Positions 30,331-35,669 of a stretch of DNA of 35,669 nucleotides are shown in pieces. Numbering within the stretch: the first letter of the stretch is position 1; each line of letters opens with the position of its first letter. The position numbers were made by a program, and so were the translations under genes. Below the pieces are notes generated by a model. That model saw nothing but the letters and a program-made list of their open reading frames with translations, had not been told where the DNA came from and made no database searches. Origin of the DNA: Acidimicrobiaceae bacterium (GTDB lineage Bacteria > Actinomycetota > Acidimicrobiia > Acidimicrobiales > Acidimicrobiaceae); the NCBI GenBank assembly GCA_013044475.1, contig JABEUM010000129.1, positions 1-35,669 on the forward strand. Reading direction: 5' to 3'.

Positions 30331-31691
30331 GGACAGTCAGGATCGCCAGCGGGGTCGGCTTCTACGGCGACAGCTTTTGGCCAGCTATTGAGATTATCAA
30401 GGAGAAGCAGGCGGATTATGTCTGTTTTGAGGATCTGGCCGAATTGACACTGGCAATACTCGCCAAAGACAGGGCGAAAAATCCAGAGACTGGCTATACA
30501 AAAGACCTCATCCCTTCGCTGAGGGCGGGATGGAAACTCGCGATGGACGCTGGCATAAAGATCATAACTAATGCGGGTGGTCTCAACCCGGCCTCGGCTG
30601 GCGCTGCGGCTGCGAAACTCGCCAAAGAGTTGGGGATAACTCCGAAAATCGCAGTCATCAGCGGTGACTCGATATTTGATCGCCTCGAAACTGACGAACT
30701 CTTTCCCCACTCCGAGACCGGCTCCCCCTTGCCTGCAAGTATAAGAAAAGATGCGCTTTTTGCGAATGCCTACCTAGGTGCGAGGCCGATCGTCGAAGCA
30801 CTTAGCCGAGGTGCGGATCTCGTGATCACGGGTCGAGTTGCTGATGCAGCCCTGTTTCTGGCACCACTAGCGTACGAATTCGGCTGGGACTTCGATGACT
30901 TGGATCGCATAGCGCAAGGTACCGTCGTGGGTCATATTCTCGAATGCTCGAGCCAGGCCACCGGAGGGAATCACGGGCGGGATTGGGAGTCGATAGTCGG
31001 CTTAGAAAATATCGGCTTTCCCATCGCCGAAGTCAATGAGCGTGGAGACGCGATAATCACCAAGCTCGCCAACTCAGGCGGACGAGTCGATGAATTTACG
31101 ATAAAAGAGCAACTCCTCTACGAGATCCACAACCCTTTCGCCTACCAAACACCCGACGTCGTAATGGATATCTCAACTACATCGGTCCGACAAGTCGGTG
31201 TCAACCAGGTCTCGGTGACAAGCACTTCAGGACACAACAAACCAGACAGGTATAAAGCAATTATTGGTTATCCCTCTGGGTGGATGGGCCAAGGCATCTT
31301 GGGCTACAGCTGGCCAGATGCTTACAAGAAGGCCCAGAAGACTGCCGCTATAATCACAGACCAACTCAAGATCTTTGAAGACAAAGTGGAGTCGATCCGG
31401 ATAGAACACCTGGGTCTTGATTCTCTCCACGCTGAGATGGCCGCTAGCCCTGAAGTCTTGGCAGACCTACCCGAGGTGTATCTTCGGATCGCGATAAGAA
31501 CCCAAGAGCGCTCTGTCGCTGAGATGGTATCGAGGATGATGGTGCCATTGGCCTTAGCGGGACCTCCGACTGCATCTGGACTGCTCGGCTTTGACAGGTC
31601 GCGGGCGCTGATTGGACTCTGGCCCACTCTGGTTGAACGTGGTCCGATCGACGAAAATGTCTCCATTGATATCTTCGAGGTGGCCAAATGA
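30327..31691 (+). CDS. AtuA (DUF1446) family protein, acyclic terpene utilization-like, N-terminal part
   Basis: RIASGVGFYGDSFWPAIEIIKEKQADYVCFEDLAELTLAIL, GLNPASAGAAAAKLAKELG, VITGRVADAALFLAPLAYEFGW, GHILECSSQATGGN. Confidence 0.88.
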   Translation: MRTVRIASGVGFYGDSFWPAIEIIKEKQADYVCFEDLAELTLAILAKDRAKNPETGYTKDLIPSLRAGWKLAMDAGIKIITNAGGLNPASAGAAAAKLAKELGITPKIAVISGDSIFDRLETDELFPHSETGSPLPASIRKDALFANAYLGARPIVEALSRGADLVITGRVADAALFLAPLAYEFGWDFDDLDRIAQGTVVGHILECSSQATGGNHGRDWESIVGLENIGFPIAEVNERGDAIITKLANSGGRVDEFTIKEQLLYEIHNPFAYQTPDVVMDISTTSVRQVGVNQVSVTSTSGHNKPDRYKAIIGYPSGWMGQGILGYSWPDAYKKAQKTAAIITDQLKIFEDKVESIRIEHLGLDSLHAEMAASPEVLADLPEVYLRIAIRTQERSVAEMVSRMMVPLALAGPPTASGLLGFDRSRALIGLWPTLVERGPIDENVSIDIFEVAK

Positions 31692-31987
31692 GACTCATTG
31701 ACCTGGCCTTTTCTCGAAGCTCAGATAAGGGGAACCACTGCGACCTATCCCTGATCGCCTACGACCAAGAGAAGTACCAAGTACTGGTTGAAAAACTGAC
31801 TAAAGAGGCACTAAGCGATTACTTTTCGCCGCTTGGTCCTTCGGCAATAGACCTCTTCCGCCTCGACAACTTGTCGGCTTTGAAGATAGTCCTCTATGAC
31901 GTACTAGACGGAGGGGCCGCAAACTCTATCAAAGCCGATACACAGGGCAAATCCCTAAGTGGCGCGCTATTGCGGATGGAGATATGA
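31688..31987 (+). CDS. AtuA C-terminal-like domain protein (separately encoded)
   Basis: LAFSRSSDKGNHCDLSLIAYD...LDNLSALKIVLYDVLDGGAANSIKADTQGKSLSGALLRMEI. Confidence 0.82.
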   Translation: MRLIDLAFSRSSDKGNHCDLSLIAYDQEKYQVLVEKLTKEALSDYFSPLGPSAIDLFRLDNLSALKIVLYDVLDGGAANSIKADTQGKSLSGALLRMEI

Positions 31988-32057
31988 GCTGGGCCAGTTG
32001 TAGTTCCAGGCGGGAGATCTTTATGGAGCCAATTGACATTGACATTGACAGGAGCGA

Positions 32058-33596
32058 TTGACATTGGGAGATAGGCAGGATCGGGTCCGATCAACTCAGG
32101 CCAAGGTAAAAAAGGGCGGACCGGAAAAAGGCCACAAAAAACAGTCCGATGCCGACAAGCTATTCGTCAGGGACCGGCTCAAGCTCTTCTTCGACCAGGG
32201 AGAGATCAGAACCGAATACGGGATGCTAGCCCGCAATTGGAGTGAAGAACTTGCAGCCGATGGTGTGGTCTGTGGTTCCGGGGAGATAGCCGGGAGGTCA
32301 GTATTCTTCACCGCATCCGACTACACGGTTAAGGCGGGGTCAATCGGGCAGTACCACGGAGAGAAACTGATAAGGGCCCAGGAGGCGGCGATCCGGGCAA
32401 GGCGGCCGATACTCTATCTCATCGATTCATCGGGTGCGAGGATCGACGAAACCGGCGGTCACCACGTCGATAAGCGAGGCGCCGGACAGCTCTTTTACTA
32501 CCACTCCATCATGTCAGGTTCGGTTCCACAGGTAGGGGTCCTATACGGAACCTGCTTCGCTGGGACGGCATACACTCCGGTCTTCTGTGACCTATTGATA
32601 ATGATGCACGATTCATCGATGGCGATCGCATCTCCGAGGATGGTCGAAATGGTCATCGGTCAAAAGACCTCCCCCGACGAGCTTGGAGGTGCAAAAATGC
32701 ATGCCGAAGTTAGCGGGTCGGCACATTTCATCGCCGAGTCAGAGTCTCATGCGGCGGAGATCGTGAAGAAGATCTTTAGTTACTTGCCGGATAATTCCGA
32801 AGAAAAGCCAGCTAGATACCCCGCAGAAGACCCTGAGGTCTCCCCCGAGACGCTTGACGACATCATTCCACCCGATGCAAACAAACCATATTCGATACAG
32901 AAGCTCATCTCCGCGGTAGTAGACCGTGGAAGTTTCCTTGAAGTCAAAGAGCATTATGCCAAGGAATTGACGGTCGGATTCGCCCGGATCAAAGGTCAGG
33001 TCGTAGGTATCGTCGCCAATAATCCGCTCTATAAAGGCGGGGCGATCTTTCCGGAATCATCGGATAAAGGAGCTGAATTCGTCTGGCTCTGCGACGCCTA
33101 TCAGATCCCTCTGGTCTATCTTGTGGACACGCCGGGATTCATGGTTGGGACCCAGGTTGAGCGTTCGGCAATTCTCAAGCGAGGCCGCAAATTTATCTAC
33201 GCCACTTCGAGCGCAACCGTACCACGAATATGCGTTATAGTGCGCAAGTCATACGGAGCAGGGATATATGCGATGAGCGGTCCGGCCTACGACCCCGATA
33301 TAACCCTCGCCCTTCCCTCTGCCGAAATTGCCGTCATGGGCCCAGAGGCGGCGATCAACGCTGTCTACTTCAACCAACTCGCACAGATTGCCGATCCCGA
33401 GGAACGGTCCAAGGTCACCGATGAGCTCAGGGAGCAGTACAAGCAGGGTTACGACATCTTCAAGCTAGCTGGCGAAATGGTCGTCGACGAGTTGATTGAT
33501 CCGTCTCAGATGCGAAACGAAATATCCTCCTACCTCGAACTCTTCGCAAAAAAGTCGATCCAACTCCCACCAAAGAGACACTCCACGATCATCTGA
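32058..33596 (+). CDS. Acyl-CoA carboxylase carboxyltransferase (beta) subunit
   Basis: LYLIDSSGARIDETGGHHVDKRGAGQLFYYHS, VYLVDTPGFMVGTQVERSAILKRGRKFIYA, IVRKSYGAGIYAMSGPAYDPD. Confidence 0.93.
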   Translation: MTLGDRQDRVRSTQAKVKKGGPEKGHKKQSDADKLFVRDRLKLFFDQGEIRTEYGMLARNWSEELAADGVVCGSGEIAGRSVFFTASDYTVKAGSIGQYHGEKLIRAQEAAIRARRPILYLIDSSGARIDETGGHHVDKRGAGQLFYYHSIMSGSVPQVGVLYGTCFAGTAYTPVFCDLLIMMHDSSMAIASPRMVEMVIGQKTSPDELGGAKMHAEVSGSAHFIAESESHAAEIVKKIFSYLPDNSEEKPARYPAEDPEVSPETLDDIIPPDANKPYSIQKLISAVVDRGSFLEVKEHYAKELTVGFARIKGQVVGIVANNPLYKGGAIFPESSDKGAEFVWLCDAYQIPLVYLVDTPGFMVGTQVERSAILKRGRKFIYATSSATVPRICVIVRKSYGAGIYAMSGPAYDPDITLALPSAEIAVMGPEAAINAVYFNQLAQIADPEERSKVTDELREQYKQGYDIFKLAGEMVVDELIDPSQMRNEISSYLELFAKKSIQLPPKRHSTII

Positions 33597-33731
33597 AAAC
33601 GATCTTGTCCCAAGCCCTCTAGCAGCAATTTAACGATGAATTGCAGCTGGCGACCCATTGGGTAAATAGACCAAAAACGAGGTAGGACAGAATAGCCATT
33701 CCTTTTATAGCTGCATCAAAAAGCTGGCCCT

Positions 33732-34202
33732 TCAGTGAAGCGGCATGGCATAAGAAAGGGTCGAATGTGCCATAAGCTCTCCATTGGAAAAAATCTCAGC
33801 CTCGCCAAAGGTAACACGCTTTCCCAGTTTCAAGATGTTTGCCTTGGCGAGAATATCCGTCATCGCACCTTTGAAAAATGACGTCTTCATCTCGATAGTT
33901 ACCGCCATAGGCTCAATTCCGACCTTGGTCATGATTGCTACCCACATCGCCACATCGGCCACTAATTCGTACGACGAGCCGTGGAGTACTCCACCAGGCC
34001 TTACAAGTTCCTCTCGAAAGGGAAGGGATACCGATGCCGTGCCGTCGCCGACCTCGACGAGCTTTGCTCCCCACCATTTGATAAATGGCGCCTTTTCTAT
34101 CTCTTGCTGGAGCAGTTCAATTGGAACCACTGACAAAGCAACCCACCCCCAAATCTCTACAAAAGACCAGCATAGATTGGGAAGATGGCCTGCGCTTGGC
34201 AT
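33732..34202 (-). CDS. PaaI/hotdog-fold thioesterase
   Basis: RPGGVLHGSSYELVADVAMWVAIMTKVGIEPMAVTIEMKTSFFKGAMTDILAKANILKLGKRVTFGEAEI. The exact start is uncertain. Confidence 0.85.
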   Translation of the reverse strand: MPSAGHLPNLCWSFVEIWGWVALSVVPIELLQQEIEKAPFIKWWGAKLVEVGDGTASVSLPFREELVRPGGVLHGSSYELVADVAMWVAIMTKVGIEPMAVTIEMKTSFFKGAMTDILAKANILKLGKRVTFGEAEIFSNGELMAHSTLSYAMPLH

Positions 34203-34757
34203 AACTTGTTCAGTGCTTTGCCTCAGGTCTGGTAGACCAACTCGAGACAGCTACACAAGGTCCCAGCTAGGGGTAGTGGAAAACGATCACGCGTCGATGC
34301 AGCAGACCGAAACTGATCAATCCCAAGTCCAGCCGCAATTCCTGCTCCTGATAAAGCCTTCCCAGACCCGCAGATATGAACAGCAAGGGAGCAAAGATTG
34401 GCCTAAGCCTGATTCGACCTTCTTGCTTGGTTTCCTGGGTGCGAGCAAGAAAAGTCCGATACCAGCCACTAATGATTTTCCAGGTGCCAAAACCGTCGAC
34501 TGCTCAACCCTAAGACCGCCAGCGCAACCCCGCCGAGCTGGTGATCGTTGACGGCCTATATGGATGGCCGTAGGCCCGGTTATAAACCCGCTCGCCCTGG
34601 GTCAACAACACGATAAAGATATTGCAACCTTCAGAACCGTTGATCCCAGGTCAGCGAGTCGGCAGCCCGACGGTGCGGACCCCCACACCCCATTCCGGTA
34701 ATGCTCCGCCAATCCGGCGCCAGTGTCAGCCTCTCAAATCAGGTTTTTCCGAGCTTT

Positions 34758-35240
34758 TTATTCGTCTTTGTAATGACTGGATCGCCAGGCGGATTCGGGA
34801 GTGATGAGGTCAACCGTCGGGAAGTAGGTCCGATAGCGCGCCACATCCCGGGTCAGCAAGCGGTACCTACGCACAGCTGCATGCGCTCCGATGTAGAAGT
34901 CTGGGAGCGGGGCCCTCTTCCCGCCACCTCGGCGGCGATAGGTCAAGAATGCTTTGCCGGCTATGAATCCTGCCTCGAACGGGAGTTCTTCGCGCTGGAA
35001 ATCCTCAACGGGAAGGGCATCATCTAGATCCTCGATCCTGTCGAACCCGACTGATACCTCGGCATACACGATCGGGTTTATTACGATCGCTCCATCGTCC
35101 CGGGCCCTGGAAAGAGCGTCCTCTGACCATGTCGCCCATAAAGGGTCCTCCGTTACGATGTCGAGCACAACGCTCGAATCCACCAACGTGATCAACCCTT
35201 CGCCGACGCGTGACAGGGCAATGCTAGGCTCAATCGCCAC
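34758..35240 (-). CDS. vapC: PIN-domain toxin (VapC-like)
   Basis: LVDSSVVLDIVTED, NPIVYAEVSVGF, LPDFYIGAHAAVRRYRLLTRDVARYRTYFP; directly downstream of an AbrB-type antitoxin. Start may be internal (TTG before ITLVDSS). Confidence 0.9.
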   Translation of the reverse strand: MAIEPSIALSRVGEGLITLVDSSVVLDIVTEDPLWATWSEDALSRARDDGAIVINPIVYAEVSVGFDRIEDLDDALPVEDFQREELPFEAGFIAGKAFLTYRRRGGGKRAPLPDFYIGAHAAVRRYRLLTRDVARYRTYFPTVDLITPESAWRSSHYKDE

Positions 35241-35463
35241 GCAGGAGCTCCATAAGCTGATCAGTGTTCATCGTCGTGGTCGCCTTACCTCGCATATGCC
35301 GCACCAGCCGCTGGCCGCGAGTCGGGCTAGCGGCAACTCGGACGATGCGCAAGGTTTCTCCATCCTCGACGACATCCACCTCGTCACCCTGGTGCAAGCC
35401 GTACCGCTCACGTAGCGGCGCAGGAATTGTGACCTGGCCCTTGCTGTTAAGTCGCATTACCAC
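35230..35463 (-). CDS. vapB: AbrB/SpoVT-fold antitoxin (VapB-like)
   Basis: MRLNSKGQVTIPAPLRERYGLHQGDEVDVVEDGETLRIVRV. Confidence 0.92.
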   Translation of the reverse strand: MVMRLNSKGQVTIPAPLRERYGLHQGDEVDVVEDGETLRIVRVAASPTRGQRLVRHMRGKATTTMNTDQLMELLRGD

Positions 35464-35473
35464 ATCCTCATAC

Positions 35474-35496
35474 GTAGTACTAGCGATACATACTAC
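35474..35496. promoter_or_regulatory. Inverted repeat, candidate VapB autoregulatory operator
   Basis: GTAGTA (35474-35479) and TACTAC (35491-35496) just upstream of the vapB start. Confidence 0.45.
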
Positions 35497-35669
35497 ACGC
35501 GTTCTTTAACTGCACATTCCGAAGGGTCGGCGCTCCGTTTCCGGCGTTTCCGCGCACCTCTGAGTCGAAGGCCATGGAACGGCTGACGGGTTACCAAGCG
35601 GCTCATCAACGACGGAGGCCCACAAGTTCTCACAGTGATGAACCCTCCCAAGCTCGACTCAGACCCCTG

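Noticed and set aside
30093-30710. 205-aa minus-strand ORF over the BCCP/AtuA start
   Set aside because: Antisense of well-supported BCCP and AtuA coding sequence; no domain seen.
33625-33644. GCAATT-TAACGATG-AATTGC after the carboxyltransferase gene
   Set aside because: Short AT-rich stem without a following T run; insufficient to call a terminator.
1-35669. CRISPR arrays, tRNA, rRNA, intact transposases or prophage genes
   Set aside because: Scanned by eye and none supported; a tRNAscan/Infernal/ISfinder run would be needed to be definitive.

Overview
The window reads as actinobacterial chromosome of moderate-to-high GC; an Acidimicrobiia-like source is only a guess from gene content. Left to right it contains: (1) a TetR + ABC-2 exporter cassette (about 557-4114) followed by decaying gene remnants, including an ABC ATPase broken at Walker A; (2) an acyl-CoA dehydrogenase, cysS and divergent valS; (3) a long minus-strand block gatC-gatA-gatB-ilvD-[attenuator]-ilvB-ilvN-ilvC-ABC permease-ABC ATPase; (4) a minus-strand redox cluster: small Ser/Thr/Pro-rich membrane protein, ApbE-type flavin transferase, ferric-reductase-like heme-b membrane protein, NuoF-like flavo-FeS protein and a CxxHxxC ferredoxin; (5) an acyl-CoA dehydrogenase and an ABC-F ATPase; (6) a 70-aa biotin carrier + split AtuA (DUF1446-like) + carboxyltransferase operon; (7) a PaaI-like thioesterase and a VapBC-type toxin-antitoxin pair. 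The strongest observations are an unannotated ilv leader peptide (MANFASEIVVLPS) followed by a hairpin and a strong intrinsic terminator upstream of ilvB, and the ApbE redox cluster, where the small gene just upstream of apbE ends in a flavinylation-like 'AATGAS' tail. No rRNA, tRNA, CRISPR or intact mobile element was found by eye.
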